64,000 nt of DNA from Pseudomonas sp. SL4(2022) (lineage in GTDB: Bacteria; Pseudomonadota; Gammaproteobacteria; Pseudomonadales; Pseudomonadaceae): positions 1,556,001-1,620,000 of the forward strand of contig NZ_CP113060.1 in assembly GCF_026625725.1 (NCBI RefSeq). Direction: 5' to 3'. The translations under genes and the position numbers were made by a program. Positions 35,896 to 46,075 of this stretch are shown piece by piece. A model generated the notes under the pieces. It searched no databases. It saw only the letters and a list, made by a program, of their open reading frames with translations, and had not been told where the DNA came from. Each line of letters opens with the position of its first letter. The stretch's first letter is position 1.

Positions 35896-37314
35896 ATGCG
35901 CGCATTGCTGTGGTTCAAGCAGGATCTACGCCTTGATGATCATCCGGCATTGCAGGCAGGCATGACCGCCGAGTGCCTGTTGCCCGTGTATGTACTGGAT
36001 CCGGCACAGTTACAGCTCAATGCGTTCGGCATGCGTCGTATGGGCGTCCACCGCGCCCGTTTTCTGCTGGAAAGCCTGATGGCGCTGGAAGGTGAATTAC
36101 GTCAACGCGGCTCTCATCTGCTGGTCGTGATTGGCAGCGCTGAACAGGTCATCCCCCGGCTAGTTAATCAGCTCAAGCTCAATCAGGTACTGACGCTTGA
36201 GGAGATGGCACCCGACGAATGTGCACAGTTGGACCGAGTCGCCCGCAACCTGGGCACTACACCGCTGTTACTGGCGCCAGCCAACAATCTGCTACGCAGT
36301 GAAGACCTGCCATTCTCGCTCAAACAGTTTCCTCATGTATTCAGCCGCTTTCGCAGCCTGGTCGAAGAACGGCTATTGGTCTTTCAACCCGCCCTCGCAC
36401 CCGAATACCTGCCTCGATTACCTGACGGTGCACTGGCTCTGTTGCAGCCCTTGCCGACGCTTTCTCAACTGGGTCTGGGTGAGCCGCTCAGTGTTCCGGC
36501 AAGCGCCTTTCCCTTCTCGGGCGGTGAACCCGCGGCCCTGAGCCGCCTGCGTGACTACCTGTGGAAGAGTCAGGGCGTTCGCCAATACAAAGAGACCCGC
36601 AATGGCATGATCGGCAGCGAGTATTCATCGAAATTCTCGCCTTGGCTGGCCAATGGCAGCCTCTCGGCGCGGCGAGTGATCGCTGAACTGCGACGTCATG
36701 AAGCGCAATACAAACGCAATGATTCAACCCACTGGTTGTGGGTCGAAATGCTCTGGCGCGACTTCTTCCGCTGGACCCTGGCGCGGCATGGGAGTGCGCT
36801 GTTCAAGGCCGGCGGACTGAAGGCCACCGAACGCGCCCCCCAGCAACTGGATCAGCGCTTCCAGGAGTGGTCGCGCGGACGCACAGGCATGCCGTTGATC
36901 GACGCCAATATGCGCGAACTGGCCGCCACTGGCTTCATGTCCAACCGAGGTCGCCAGGTGGTCGCCAGCTACCTGATCAATGACCTGCAACAGGACTGGC
37001 GCCACGGTGCAGCCTGGTTTGAGGAGCATCTGATCGACTATGACCCAGCCAGTAACTGGGGAAATTGGGCCTACCTGGCGGGTGTGGGTAACGATCCACG
37101 GCACAATCGGGTGTTCAACGCCCTGCGTCAGGCCCGTGAATATGACCCCGAAGCCCATTACGTGAGTCTGTGGCTGCCGGAATTACGCGAGGTTCCGCAA
37201 GCCCTGCGGCATACGCCATTTCTTTTGGCTGGCGGACACCTGCGCAGCCTGGGTTACCCACAACTGGAAGCCATCCCGGACAATTGGAAACCCTACCTGA
37301 ACGCAGTGGCCTAA
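35896..37314 (+). CDS. DASH-type cryptochrome / photolyase-family protein
   Basis: A 472-residue protein. The N-terminal alpha/beta photolyase domain begins ALLWFKQDLRLDDHPAL. The C-terminal FAD domain carries NGMIGSEYSSKFSPWLANGS, then FFRWTLARHG, GRTGMPLIDANMRELAATGF and MSNRGRQVVASYL, and YDPASNWGNWAYLAGVGND. These features, especially GRTGMPLIDANMRELAATG and SNRGRQ, mark the CRY-DASH branch, which repairs single-stranded pyrimidine dimers and binds FAD and a folate antenna. The start at 35896 is chosen by comparison with family N-termini; a longer upstream frame has no matching sequence. Confidence 0.85.
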   Translation: MRALLWFKQDLRLDDHPALQAGMTAECLLPVYVLDPAQLQLNAFGMRRMGVHRARFLLESLMALEGELRQRGSHLLVVIGSAEQVIPRLVNQLKLNQVLTLEEMAPDECAQLDRVARNLGTTPLLLAPANNLLRSEDLPFSLKQFPHVFSRFRSLVEERLLVFQPALAPEYLPRLPDGALALLQPLPTLSQLGLGEPLSVPASAFPFSGGEPAALSRLRDYLWKSQGVRQYKETRNGMIGSEYSSKFSPWLANGSLSARRVIAELRRHEAQYKRNDSTHWLWVEMLWRDFFRWTLARHGSALFKAGGLKATERAPQQLDQRFQEWSRGRTGMPLIDANMRELAATGFMSNRGRQVVASYLINDLQQDWRHGAAWFEEHLIDYDPASNWGNWAYLAGVGNDPRHNRVFNALRQAREYDPEAHYVSLWLPELREVPQALRHTPFLLAGGHLRSLGYPQLEAIPDNWKPYLNAVA

Positions 37315-37322
37315 CCGCGAAC

Positions 37323-39176
37323 TCAGCCCAGTTCGACCCGGTTGCGCCCGCCACTCTTGGCGCGGTACAGCGCCTGGTCGGCGCGCTCGAAAACTTTTTC
37401 ACTGCTTTCACCGTTGGCAAATACGGTGAGTCCGGCCGACAAGGTGATGGTTACGCGCTCGCCGCGGAAATGAAACGGGCACTGCTCCACACCATCCAGC
37501 AGGGTCTGCAACAGCTGCCGCCCCCCTTCCAGAGGTGTTGAAGGGATCAGCAAAACAAACTCTTCGCCGCCAAAGCGGGCAATAAAGTCGGTTTTGCGCA
37601 GACGCTTGGCCAACTCACCGGCAATGATCTTCAGTACCTTGTCACCGGCAAGATGGCCATAGCCGTCGTTGATCCGTTTAAAGTGATCAATATCCAGCAC
37701 CGCCAGCGCCAGCTCACCGCCATAGCGTTTCCAGCGCGCCATTTCCAATTCCAGGCGCTCGCTCCAACCTGCACGATTGGGCAGTCCGGTGAGTGGATCA
37801 ATCAGGGCTTTCTGCCGTTGCTCTTCAAGATGGTCACGGAAGCTTTGCGCTTCGCGTTCCATATCAGCGACTTTCTGAGTCAGGCTCTGCAGGCGTTGGG
37901 CGACCTCTTCCTCTCGGCCATCGCGGTGCTTCTGGTGTGCGCTAACCGTATTGAGCAAGCCATCCAGGCGAGCTTCAAGGGATTGCTTGAGGCTGTGCAG
38001 ATCAACGGCCTCCTGCACACTGGCCTGCAGACCGCTGACCTGATCGCGCAACTCCTGATTGAAGGTACGCGCGCTCTCTACAGACTCGCTGTAGCCCTCA
38101 TGGGCTTCGGTAAGCGTGTCGAGAAACAAGGCCAGCCGTTCGTTGAGCTGCTTCAGGTAGGTGGCGAATTCGCGCTGGCCACTGTCAGTTACCGCCAGGA
38201 TCAGCACAGCCAGATCATCCAGCACGGCCACCAACTCGTACCAGTTCAGCCCACCCTGCACACGCAAGCGCAAGACTTCGCCCTGGGGCTTGTGCCGCTC
38301 GGGCAACTCCAGCTCATCGAGCAGCCTCATCAGACTTTCACCGATATGCGGCGCGACGGAGCTGTACCCGGGTTCGGGAACTTCCGGAAGGGCATATGCC
38401 GGATCGCCCATCAGGGCTGCGCTGGTGGGCTCTGCAACTGCGCGCGGTGACTCAGCCACGGGTTCGTGCGGGGTCAGCGGTGCCGGTGTGGGCGATACAA
38501 GCGCAACAGCAGGGGGCTCGGTAGCCGTTCCGGCAGGAGGGTACGCTGCAGCAGGCTCAGCCAGCAGATTCTCCGCAGCGTTTGCGGCGGCAATACCGGT
38601 AGCAGGCTGTCCATCTACAGCCGAGTCAATGTCCGCTGTATCGGGCTGCGCATCCTTATTGCCGAATAGGCGCTGTAACAAACCGGGCCGCGTAGTTGCT
38701 GTTTCCCCGTCAAACACCGCCAGGGCTTGCTGCTGCAAGCCACTCAATTCAGTAAGCAGTGCAGGCAGTTCACGGGGCTGGCTGGCGCGCTCTTCAATTC
38801 GCCTGGAAAACTGTTTGAGTGCTTTGCGCACTTCACGGGGCGGCTGTAAGGCAAGCAGCTGAGCCGTCAGGTTGGTTACACCGGAAATGTTCTGCTCAAT
38901 ACGCTCTTGACGCCGCTTTTCCGAGTCCAGCACGGCTTTTTCCAGGCGAGGAATCAATGCCGCCAGGCCCGCGTCGATATCATCGCGGCGTAGTGTTTCA
39001 CGCAGTTCCTGCATGCATTGGTCAACGGACTTGTCGCTACCTTCGGCTGCGAGCGAGCTACGCACCAGACCACGGCGAAGCAGGTCCAGTCGCGCCTCCC
39101 AGCGTCGTTCAAGTTTTTCCTGCTGTTCCAGGCTTTCCAGGTACTTGCTTTTCCAGCGCTGGGCGTCGTCGCTCAT
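37323..39176 (-). CDS. dgcH: GGDEF diguanylate cyclase (DgcH-like)
   Basis: A 617-residue cytoplasmic protein. The first 150 residues are helical and begin [20 protein letters not shown], as in P. aeruginosa PA5487. A low-complexity Ala/Pro-rich section follows (about residues 185-260), then a coiled-coil (about 340-455) and a GGDEF domain with the active-site motif GGEEF in [16 protein letters not shown]. It makes c-di-GMP, which favours biofilm and polysaccharide. No RxxD inhibitory site is obvious before the GGEEF. The Met at 39176 is favoured over a longer start at 39218 by the GGAAGG ribosome binding site and by family comparison. Confidence 0.85.
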   Translation of the reverse strand: MSDDAQRWKSKYLESLEQQEKLERRWEARLDLLRRGLVRSSLAAEGSDKSVDQCMQELRETLRRDDIDAGLAALIPRLEKAVLDSEKRRQERIEQNISGVTNLTAQLLALQPPREVRKALKQFSRRIEERASQPRELPALLTELSGLQQQALAVFDGETATTRPGLLQRLFGNKDAQPDTADIDSAVDGQPATGIAAANAAENLLAEPAAAYPPAGTATEPPAVALVSPTPAPLTPHEPVAESPRAVAEPTSAALMGDPAYALPEVPEPGYSSVAPHIGESLMRLLDELELPERHKPQGEVLRLRVQGGLNWYELVAVLDDLAVLILAVTDSGQREFATYLKQLNERLALFLDTLTEAHEGYSESVESARTFNQELRDQVSGLQASVQEAVDLHSLKQSLEARLDGLLNTVSAHQKHRDGREEEVAQRLQSLTQKVADMEREAQSFRDHLEEQRQKALIDPLTGLPNRAGWSERLELEMARWKRYGGELALAVLDIDHFKRINDGYGHLAGDKVLKIIAGELAKRLRKTDFIARFGGEEFVLLIPSTPLEGGRQLLQTLLDGVEQCPFHFRGERVTITLSAGLTVFANGESSEKVFERADQALYRAKSGGRNRVELG

Positions 39177-39246
39177 CATTGCCTTCCAGTGTTCACAGTC
39201 TGTTACCGGGTCAGTCACCAGCAGCTTTCACCGCGTGCTTGCAGAC

Positions 39247-40110
39247 CTAGGACTCAACCAGCATAGGCGGTGCGGGCCCGCAGAGTGAAGTGGGCAAGCG
39301 AATTTGCACCGCCACTGGCAAATGATCCGAAATTGGCAAGGGCAGCACTTCGCAGCGTTCCAGGGACAGTTCCGCGCTGAGCAGGATATGGTCCAGACAG
39401 CGCTGAGGCTGCCAACTGGGAAAGGTGGCCTCAACCTGTGGCGCCCACAAGCCCAAGTCCCTTAGAGGTGAATGCTGCAGCAGATCGTTGGCGTGGGTAT
39501 TCATATCACCCATCAGCACCCGGTGCCGGTAATCGCTGAGCAACTCGCGAATATAGGCCAACTGCCGGGTACGGGTTCGTGCGCCCAGGGCCAAGTGCAT
39601 CATCACCACAGCAATCGCGTCCGGCCCCTCACCGAGGCGCAACAACATCGCTCCACGGCCCGGAGGGCCGGGCAGCGGATGGTCTTCCAGCAGGCTGGGA
39701 CGCAGGCGGCTGAGTACGCCATTGCTGTGCTGGGCCAAACGACCGAGATTGCGGTTGAGTTGCTGATACCAGTAGGGGAAGGCGCCGAGATGCGCGAGAT
39801 GTTCGACCTGGTTGACGTAGCCCGAACGCAGGCTGCCGCCATCAACTTCCTGCAAAGCCACCAGATCGAAATCACCGAGCAGCTCACCAATCCGTTGCAG
39901 ATTGTCACTGCGCCCGGCGTGTGGCAGCAAATGTTGCCAGCTGCGCGTCAGGTAATGGTGATAGCGCTGGGTACTGATACCCACCTGAATATTGAAGCTG
40001 AGCAGGCGTAGGCTGCCCTCTGCGGGCCAGTCAGCGACCGGCACGCAACGGGGATTGACCTGCGGATCGCACAGATCAATCGCCCGTCTGGCTGGCCAGC
40101 GCCTGAGCAT
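39247..40110 (-). CDS. Endonuclease/exonuclease/phosphatase family protein
   Basis: A 287-residue protein of the DNase I-like EEP superfamily. Motifs in order are LRLLSFNIQVG with the catalytic Asn (about residue 36), DLVALQEVDGGS with the metal-binding Glu (about 83), AVVMMHLALGA, LMGDMNTHAND (the DMN motif, about 195) and LDHILLS with SDHLPVAVQI near the end. The substrate may be nucleic acid or a phosphoester. A gene of this family lies between dgcH and dsbA in P. aeruginosa as well. Confidence 0.85.
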   Translation of the reverse strand: MLRRWPARRAIDLCDPQVNPRCVPVADWPAEGSLRLLSFNIQVGISTQRYHHYLTRSWQHLLPHAGRSDNLQRIGELLGDFDLVALQEVDGGSLRSGYVNQVEHLAHLGAFPYWYQQLNRNLGRLAQHSNGVLSRLRPSLLEDHPLPGPPGRGAMLLRLGEGPDAIAVVMMHLALGARTRTRQLAYIRELLSDYRHRVLMGDMNTHANDLLQHSPLRDLGLWAPQVEATFPSWQPQRCLDHILLSAELSLERCEVLPLPISDHLPVAVQIRLPTSLCGPAPPMLVES

Positions 40111-40131
40111 GGCGCGTTATCCGCTTAAGCC

Positions 40132-40761
40132 TTACTGTGCGGCGCGCTCTTTGGCGATCAGGTGATCCGCCACTTGCAGGGTTTGTTGTGGACCGCCCGA
40201 GCTGCTGATGTCGAAACGGTACTTGCCGTTGACGATCATCACGGGTACGCCAGTGATCTGATAGGCCATGGCGAGCTTCTTGGCTTTTTCCAGCTGGCTC
40301 TTCACGCCGAAGGAATTGTAGGTCTTGAGGAACGCATCTTTGTCGATGCCTTCAGCCGCGAGGAAATCAGCCATTTCTTCCGGGGTTGCCAGCTTCTTAC
40401 CCTGCACATGAATCGCATCAAACACCGCAGCATGAACCTTGTGCTCCGCTTTCATGGCCTCGAGGGTGATAAACATCTGGCCGTGGACGTTCCACATACC
40501 ACCGAACATGGCCGGGATGCGCACAAAGTTGACATCTTCTGGCAGGGTTTCGATCCATGGATTAATAGTGGCTTCGAATTTGTAGCAATGGCCACAGCCA
40601 TACCAGAACAGTTCGACCACTTCGATCTTGCCCGGCTTGGACACCGCTACCGGATTGTTCAGCTCGACATACTGTTTGCCCGCTTCAATCGGCTCGGCAT
40701 GGGCGCTCAGGCCAAACAGGCTGGTGGCGACGAGAGTGGCACTGAGGATCAGGTTACGCAT
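40132..40761 (-). CDS. dsbA: Thiol:disulfide oxidoreductase DsbA with CGHC active site
   Basis: A 209-residue periplasmic oxidant with a signal peptide (residues 1-22, ATSLFGLSAHA) and the thioredoxin-fold active site at ELFWYGCGHCYKFE (about residues 49-62). The helical insertion follows and the cis-Pro loop is TGVPVMIVNG. It forms disulfides in exported proteins. The codons read TGT-GGC-CAT-TGC, so the dipeptide between the cysteines is Gly-His, as in protein disulfide isomerase, not the Pro-His (CPHC) typical of DsbA including that of P. aeruginosa. Everything else matches DsbA and the neighbouring cc4 gene order is conserved. Confidence 0.9.
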   Translation of the reverse strand: MRNLILSATLVATSLFGLSAHAEPIEAGKQYVELNNPVAVSKPGKIEVVELFWYGCGHCYKFEATINPWIETLPEDVNFVRIPAMFGGMWNVHGQMFITLEAMKAEHKVHAAVFDAIHVQGKKLATPEEMADFLAAEGIDKDAFLKTYNSFGVKSQLEKAKKLAMAYQITGVPVMIVNGKYRFDISSSGGPQQTLQVADHLIAKERAAQ

Positions 40762-40858
40762 GCGTTACTCCTTGGCTATAAGACGGTGCGTGATGACGAA
40801 CCGAGGTTCGACCCGCGCGGCAAACTGGGGTTCCGTGCATTGTAGCGATGGCCACAAC

Positions 40859-40888
40859 GAAATAGGGTGGCCTAAGCCACCCTATTTC
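40859..40888 (-). terminator. Terminator after cc4
   Basis: GAAATAGGGTGGC (40859-40871) and GCCACCCTATTTC (40876-40888) are perfect 13-base complements around a 4-base loop, 27 bases past the cc4 stop and before dsbA. The stem has A/T at its base on both strands. Confidence 0.75.
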
Positions 40889-40915
40889 ATTACGACATGT
40901 CGCGGTGTTAGCGGA

Positions 40916-41521
40916 TCAATGCAGACCCTGGATAAAGCTGGATACCGCCTCAATGTCCTTGTTACTCAGCTTGGCTGCGATCGAACGCATGATCATGCTG
41001 TCGCCATCATTGGTACGATTGCCTTCGCGGAAATCGGTCAGCTGCTTGGCGATGTAGGTCGCATGCTGGCCGCCCAGTTGCGGATAACCAGCAGCATCCA
41101 AACCTGCACCATTCGGCGAATGACAACCGGTGCAGGCCGGCATGCCTTCAGCCAGTTTGCCGCCGCGGAACAGCTCACCGCCACGCTCGACCAGTTTCGG
41201 ATCAGCAGCGCCAACGCTCATTTGCTGGCTGGCAAAGTAAGCGGAGATGTCCTGCAGGTCCTGGTCACTGAGGCTATCCAGCAAACCGGTCATTTCCACG
41301 ATTGGGCGTGCACCGGATTTGATGTCTTTTAGCTGCTTGAGCAAGTAGCGCTCGCCTTGCCCAGCCAGTTTCGGGAAGTTCGGTGCAGCACTGTTGCCAT
41401 CGGCACCATGGCACGCACCACACACAACCACCTTACCCTGGCCAGCTTCAGCATTGCCTGCAGCATGTGCGAAGCCAGTGAGGCCCAGGGTCAACAGCAG
41501 ACTCACGAGTACTTTGTTCAT
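40916..41521 (-). CDS. cc4: Cytochrome c4
   Basis: A 201-residue periplasmic dihaem cytochrome with a signal peptide ending AHA (residue 20). Two haem sites are seen: CGACHG (about residues 35-40) and CTGCHS (about 133-138), with Met ligands downstream of each. It carries electrons between the bc1 complex and terminal oxidases. In Pseudomonas it lies next to cytochrome c5, as here (41568-41858), with engB beyond on the other strand. Confidence 0.92.
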   Translation of the reverse strand: MNKVLVSLLLTLGLTGFAHAAGNAEAGQGKVVVCGACHGADGNSAAPNFPKLAGQGERYLLKQLKDIKSGARPIVEMTGLLDSLSDQDLQDISAYFASQQMSVGAADPKLVERGGELFRGGKLAEGMPACTGCHSPNGAGLDAAGYPQLGGQHATYIAKQLTDFREGNRTNDGDSMIMRSIAAKLSNKDIEAVSSFIQGLH

Positions 41522-41567
41522 CAGCTAATCCAATTTACGGCTAAGAGAAAGAGTTTATGCGCCGGGC

Positions 41568-41858
41568 TTACTCGGTCATCAATTTGATGACGGCTTGGTA
41601 ATCCTCGGGCGTGCAATCCATGCACAACCCACGGGGCGGCATGGCATTCAGACCATTGGTAACACTCTGCACCAAGGCGTCGGTGCCTTTGGCCAGACGT
41701 GGTTCCCAGGCTGCCTTGTCGCCGCGCTTGGGAGCGGTCGGAATCTGCCCGTTATGGCACACACCACACGCGCGAGCGTAGACGGCTTCTGGATCCTGTG
41801 CAGCCTGAGCACTCAACGACAGCATCAAAGCACTGGCTGCAATCAGCATTTTTTTCAT
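41568..41858 (-). CDS. Cytochrome c5-family protein
   Basis: A 96-residue periplasmic monohaem cytochrome. The signal peptide ends at SAQAAQ (about residue 20). The haem site is CGVCHN (about 31-36), and the later CMDC pair (about 79-82) is the extra disulfide typical of c5 cytochromes. It is followed 46 bases later by cc4, with which it is probably co-transcribed. Confidence 0.9.
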   Translation of the reverse strand: MKKMLIAASALMLSLSAQAAQDPEAVYARACGVCHNGQIPTAPKRGDKAAWEPRLAKGTDALVQSVTNGLNAMPPRGLCMDCTPEDYQAVIKLMTE

Positions 41859-42105
41859 CAGATCAACCTCATCAGGGAGGGGAACGTACTGCTTCTAGGG
41901 GCAGATGATCTAAATCGTTCCCGTGAACACTTGTCCAATAACAGGGAGAAAGCGCACACAAAATCTGCGCCATTATATACTGGCGTCATTGAAACGGAAA
42001 CGACACAGCTTGCCGCGCTATACGCCGACAGGCAGGCTGCGCGCAAATGTCGCAAGGGCATCGCGCCTGCAACGCCACCCTACGCTCGCCCTCACGGATA
42101 TCCAG

Positions 42106-42759
42106 ATGCAAGCCAAGAACCCCATTATCGGTCTGTGCCAACAGGCCAGTTTCCTTATCAGCGCGGCCAAGGTCGACCAGTGTCCGGAAGATTTCGGCCA
42201 TGAAGTGGCCTTTGCAGGCCGTTCCAACGCGGGTAAATCCAGCGCCTTGAATACGCTGACCCATGCCAGTCTGGCGCGCACGTCGAAGACCCCAGGGCGC
42301 ACGCAACTGCTCAACTTCTTCAAACTGGATGAAGAGCGCCGCCTGGTCGACCTGCCGGGTTATGGCTACGCCAAAGTACCGATCCCGTTGAAGCTGCACT
42401 GGCAAAAGCACCTGGAAGCCTACCTGGGCAGCCGCGAATGCTTGCGCGGGTTGATGCTGATGATGGACATCCGCAAACCGCTGACCGAGTTCGATATCCT
42501 CATGCTGGATTGGTCGGTTGCCAGCGAAATGCCCATGCACATCCTGCTGACCAAGGCCGATAAGCTCGCTTTTGGTGCAGCCAAGAACACCTTGCTCAAG
42601 GTTCGCCAGGATATTCAAAAAGGCTGGGGTGATCGCGTCAGCATTCAGTTGTTCTCAGCGCCCAAGCGCATTGGCATCGAAGAGGCTCAGGAAGTACTGG
42701 CCGAATGGATGCAGCTGGGTGAGTTCGCCCTGCCGGATGACGAAGAAACCGAGGCCTGA
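42106..42759 (+). CDS. engB: Ribosome biogenesis GTPase EngB/YihA
   Basis: A 217-residue GTPase of the TrmE-Era-EngA-EngB-Septin group. The motifs are G1 [12 protein letters not shown] (about 36-47), G2/Sw [13 protein letters not shown]3 [11 protein letters not shown] (about 82-92) and G4 TKADKL (about 146-151). It is needed for assembly of the large ribosomal subunit. The start at 42106 ([10 protein letters not shown]) matches the family N-terminus; a longer frame upstream has no family similarity. It is divergent from the cytochromes. Confidence 0.92.
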   Translation: MQAKNPIIGLCQQASFLISAAKVDQCPEDFGHEVAFAGRSNAGKSSALNTLTHASLARTSKTPGRTQLLNFFKLDEERRLVDLPGYGYAKVPIPLKLHWQKHLEAYLGSRECLRGLMLMMDIRKPLTEFDILMLDWSVASEMPMHILLTKADKLAFGAAKNTLLKVRQDIQKGWGDRVSIQLFSAPKRIGIEEAQEVLAEWMQLGEFALPDDEETEA

Positions 42760-42882
42760 TCCGGGCTTGTAGCAATCGCAGCAACGGCCCGCAGGTGGTC
42801 GCCATGGATGAGGAACCACAAAAACGCCAGGAGCGTTTTGCGCGTAAGCCCCGAAGGGGTGGAGCACATGGATGTGTTGAGC

Positions 42883-42928
42883 AAAAAAAACCCCGAAACT
42901 TCTTATGGGGGAGGGAAGTTCGGGGTTT
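42883..42928 (-). terminator. ErsA terminator
   Basis: Read leftward, AAACCCCGAACTTC (42928-42915) pairs with GAAGTTTCGGGGTTT (42902-42888) with one bulged base, followed by a run of eight T (42890-42883). The 12-base loop is C-rich. A separate weak hairpin, AAAACGC/GCGTTTT (42821-42839), follows engB. Confidence 0.85.
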
Positions 42929-43012
42929 AACGTCTGAACCGCTAGGGCGGGGTCCAGAATCTGCCAACACTTAACACAACAAGGAGCATCGAAGGGCTTT
43001 GCGGGCCATTCG
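42883..43012 (-). ncRNA. ersA: ErsA small regulatory RNA
   Basis: The engB-polA gap is where E. coli carries Spot 42 and where P. aeruginosa carries ErsA, an AlgU-dependent sRNA of about 130 nt. Here the leftward strand shows an AlgU-type promoter, then about 130 bases, then a rho-independent terminator with eight U. The transcript would include single-stranded GCUCCUUGUUGUG and a C-rich UCCCUCCCCC stretch, both anti-Shine-Dalgarno-like, as expected for a translational repressor. The transcription start is set at about 43012 by the promoter. ErsA of P. aeruginosa represses algC among other targets. The call rests on position, promoter and terminator; I could not align it with the reference. 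Confidence 0.85.
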
Positions 43013-43017
43013 TAAAC

Positions 43018-43045
43018 TCTGACTGGCCGGGCAAGAATAAAGTTC
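43018..43045 (-). promoter_or_regulatory. AlgU-type promoter of ersA
   Basis: On the leftward strand, GAACTT (43045-43040) is followed by a 17-base spacer and TCAGA (43022-43018). This fits the AlgU consensus GAACTT-N16/17-TCtgA. The transcript would start near 43012. Confidence 0.82.
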
Positions 43046-43145
43046 AGCCAAATTTTTGAAACGATTAGCTATAAAAACCCAAGAATCGATACCCAGAAAC
43101 TCAAGGCGCCCGCTAAGACAACCGCTCAGCCCCATTACAGAGACG

Positions 43146-46001
43146 TCAGTGCGCCTCATCCCAGTTATCGCCCACACCTACTTCCACCAGCAGCGGCACA
43201 TCCAGCGCGGCGGCATTGCCCATCAGCGGCCGGATCTGCTCGCTGACCTGCGCGACCAAGTCCTCACGCACTTCCAGCACCAGTTCGTCGTGTACCTGCA
43301 GGATGACTTTGGCGTCCAGGCCGGACTCGCTCAGCCAGCCGTCCACGGTGACCATCGCACGCTTGATGATGTCCGCCGCCGTACCTTGCATCGGCGCGTT
43401 GATCGCGGTGCGCTCGGCACCTTTGCGCAGCGCCTGGTTCTTCGCATGGATATCCGGCAGGTACAGGCGACGGCCGAATAGGGTCTCGACAAAGCCCTGT
43501 TCGCAGGCCTGCTCGCGGGTGCGCTCCATATAGGCCAGCACGCCGGGATAGCGGGCGAAATACACATCGATATAGGCCTGCGCCTGCTTGCGGTCGCAGC
43601 CGATCTGCTTGGCCAGGCCGAAGGCGCTCATACCGTAGATCAGGCCGAAGTTGATCGCCTTGGCGCTGCGGCGCTGATCACTGGTGACCTCTTCCAAGGG
43701 CACACCGAAGACTTCAGCTGCGGTGGCCTTGTGCACATCGCGGCCATGACGGAAGGCCTCCAGTAGGCTTTCATCCTTGGCCAGGTGGGCCATGATGCGC
43801 AGTTCGATCTGCGAATAGTCTGCCGCCAGCAACTTGTAGCCCTTCGGTGCGACAAAGGCCTGGCGAATACGCCGACCTTCGGCCGTACGAATCGGGATGT
43901 TCTGCAGGTTAGGGTCGGTGGACGACAAGCGTCCGGTCGCGGCTACCGCCTGGTGATAGCTGGTGTGGATACGCCCGGTGCGCGGGTTGATCTGCTCCGG
44001 CAGACGATCGGTATAGGTGCTTTTCAGTTTGCTCAGGGAGCGGTACTGCATCAGCACCTTGGGCAGCTCGAAGTCCTGTTCGGCCAGTTCCGCCAACACG
44101 GCTTCAGCCGTCGAAGCCTGGCCTTTGGCGGTCTTGCTGAGCACCGGCAAGCCCAGTTTCTCGTAGAGGATCACGCCCAGCTGCTTGGGTGAGGCCAGGT
44201 TGAACTCCTCGCCAGCAATCTCGAACGCCTGACGCTCCAGGGCCACCAGCTTTTCGCCCAACTCGTTGCTTTGCAGGCCGAGCAGCTTGGCATCCACCAA
44301 CGCGCCCTGGCGTTCGATACGCGCCAGTACCGGCACCAGCGGCATCTCGATCTCGTGCAACACCCTGGCCAGGCTCGGCTCAGCCGACAGTTTGGCCCAC
44401 AGGTGCTGGTGCAGACGCAGGGTCACGTCGGCATCTTCGGCGGCATAGGGTGCAGCCTGGGCCAGGTCGATCTGGTCGAAGGTCAGCTGCTTGGCGCCTT
44501 TGCCGGCGATGTCTTCGAAGCGGATGTTGCTGTGATCCAGGTACTTGAGCGCCAGGCTGTCCATATCGTGACGGGTGGCGGTGGAGTCCAGCACGTAGGA
44601 TTCGAGCATGGTGTCGAACGCAACACCCTGCACCGCAATCGGCGTCGAGGCATTGGCGAGGATATTGATGTCGTACTTGGCGTGCTGGCCGACCTTGGCC
44701 TTGTTCGGGTCTTCCAGGATCGGCTTCAGCGCCTTGAGCACCGCATCGCGATCCAGCTGGGTCGGCACGCCCATATAGGAGTGGGCGACCGGGATATAGG
44801 CTGCTTCGCCGGCCTTGACCGCAAAGGACAGGCCAACCAACTGGGCCTTTTGTGCATCCAGGCCGGTGGTTTCAGTGTCGAAAGCGATCAGCTCGGCGTT
44901 GCGCAGTTTCTCCAGCCACTGATCGAACTGCGCCTGATCGAGGATGCACTGGTAATCGCCCAACGCTGCCCCGGCGGGCAACTCGGCAACAACCACCTCG
45001 GCAGTCGGTGCATCAGCGGCTACTGGAGCTGACGCGACTACAGCGGCGGCACTGGCGCTAGGCGTCAGGGCGAACAGGTCATCGGCCGGCGCTGCGACCG
45101 GGGCCTTGACCGCCGGGGCCGGATTGCTGCGCAGCAGTTCATCACGCCAGGTTTTGAATTCCAGCTCGGCGTACAGCTCCATCAGCGCCGGCACATCCAT
45201 CTCGCCTGGGTGCAGCGAGTCGATGGCGATATTCAGCGGCACATCCAGTTTGATGGTCGCCAGGGCGTAAGACAGGTAGGCCATGTCCTTGTGCTCAGCG
45301 AGTTTGGCCGGCAGGGTCTTGGCCCCACGAATCGGCAATTCCGGGACTTTATCGAGATTGGCGTAGAGCACATCGAGGCCACCGCCGACCCCGACCAGCA
45401 GGCCCAGGGCGGTCTTCTCGCCCACGCCCGGCACGCCGGGAATGTTGTCGACCTTATCGCCCATCAGCGCCAGGTAATCGATGATCAGCTCAGGACCGAC
45501 ACCGAATTTCGCTTTCACGCCATCGATGTCATAGACGCTACCGGTCATGGTGTTGACCAGCGTAACGTGCGGGCAGACCAGCTGAGCCATGTCCTTGTCG
45601 CCGGTGGAGATCACCACGTCACGGCCCTCGGCGGCGCACTGGCGGGCCAGAGTGCCGATCACGTCATCGGCCTCAACGCCCTCGACGCACAACAGCGGGT
45701 AGCCCATGGCTCTGACACTGGCGTGCAGCGGCTCGACCTGGACGCGCAGCTCATCGGGCATGGACGGGCGATTGGCCTTGTACTCGGCGAACATTTCATC
45801 GCGGAAGGTCCCGCCCTTGGCGTCGAACACCACGGCAAATGGGCTTTTCGGGTACTGCTTGCGCAGGCTCTTGAGCATGTTCAGCACGCCCTTCACCGCG
45901 CCGGTGGGCAAGCCCTTGGAGGTGGTCAGCGGCGGCAGGGCATGGAAGGCACGGTAAAGGTAAGACGAACCGTCAACCAGAACGAGAGGGGCTTGGCTCA
46001 T
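43146..46001 (-). CDS. polA: DNA polymerase I
   Basis: A 951-residue three-domain enzyme. The 5'-3' exonuclease starts [17 protein letters not shown] and includes [11 protein letters not shown]. The proofreading domain carries the metal site FDTETTGLD near residue 375, so it is probably active. The polymerase domain has [34 protein letters not shown] and the C-terminal QVHDELVLE. It is slightly longer than the P. aeruginosa enzyme because of an Ala/Val/Pro-rich linker (about 295-345) between the first two domains. The ATG at 46001 is the most likely start. Confidence 0.96.
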   Translation of the reverse strand: MSQAPLVLVDGSSYLYRAFHALPPLTTSKGLPTGAVKGVLNMLKSLRKQYPKSPFAVVFDAKGGTFRDEMFAEYKANRPSMPDELRVQVEPLHASVRAMGYPLLCVEGVEADDVIGTLARQCAAEGRDVVISTGDKDMAQLVCPHVTLVNTMTGSVYDIDGVKAKFGVGPELIIDYLALMGDKVDNIPGVPGVGEKTALGLLVGVGGGLDVLYANLDKVPELPIRGAKTLPAKLAEHKDMAYLSYALATIKLDVPLNIAIDSLHPGEMDVPALMELYAELEFKTWRDELLRSNPAPAVKAPVAAPADDLFALTPSASAAAVVASAPVAADAPTAEVVVAELPAGAALGDYQCILDQAQFDQWLEKLRNAELIAFDTETTGLDAQKAQLVGLSFAVKAGEAAYIPVAHSYMGVPTQLDRDAVLKALKPILEDPNKAKVGQHAKYDINILANASTPIAVQGVAFDTMLESYVLDSTATRHDMDSLALKYLDHSNIRFEDIAGKGAKQLTFDQIDLAQAAPYAAEDADVTLRLHQHLWAKLSAEPSLARVLHEIEMPLVPVLARIERQGALVDAKLLGLQSNELGEKLVALERQAFEIAGEEFNLASPKQLGVILYEKLGLPVLSKTAKGQASTAEAVLAELAEQDFELPKVLMQYRSLSKLKSTYTDRLPEQINPRTGRIHTSYHQAVAATGRLSSTDPNLQNIPIRTAEGRRIRQAFVAPKGYKLLAADYSQIELRIMAHLAKDESLLEAFRHGRDVHKATAAEVFGVPLEEVTSDQRRSAKAINFGLIYGMSAFGLAKQIGCDRKQAQAYIDVYFARYPGVLAYMERTREQACEQGFVETLFGRRLYLPDIHAKNQALRKGAERTAINAPMQGTAADIIKRAMVTVDGWLSESGLDAKVILQVHDELVLEVREDLVAQVSEQIRPLMGNAAALDVPLLVEVGVGDNWDEAH

Positions 46002-46075
46002 GAGCAGGATCAACCTTTTCGGCGGGGGCGGCGGTAGAATGGCCGCACCATTGGAATCAAAGGGACAAGGTTATC

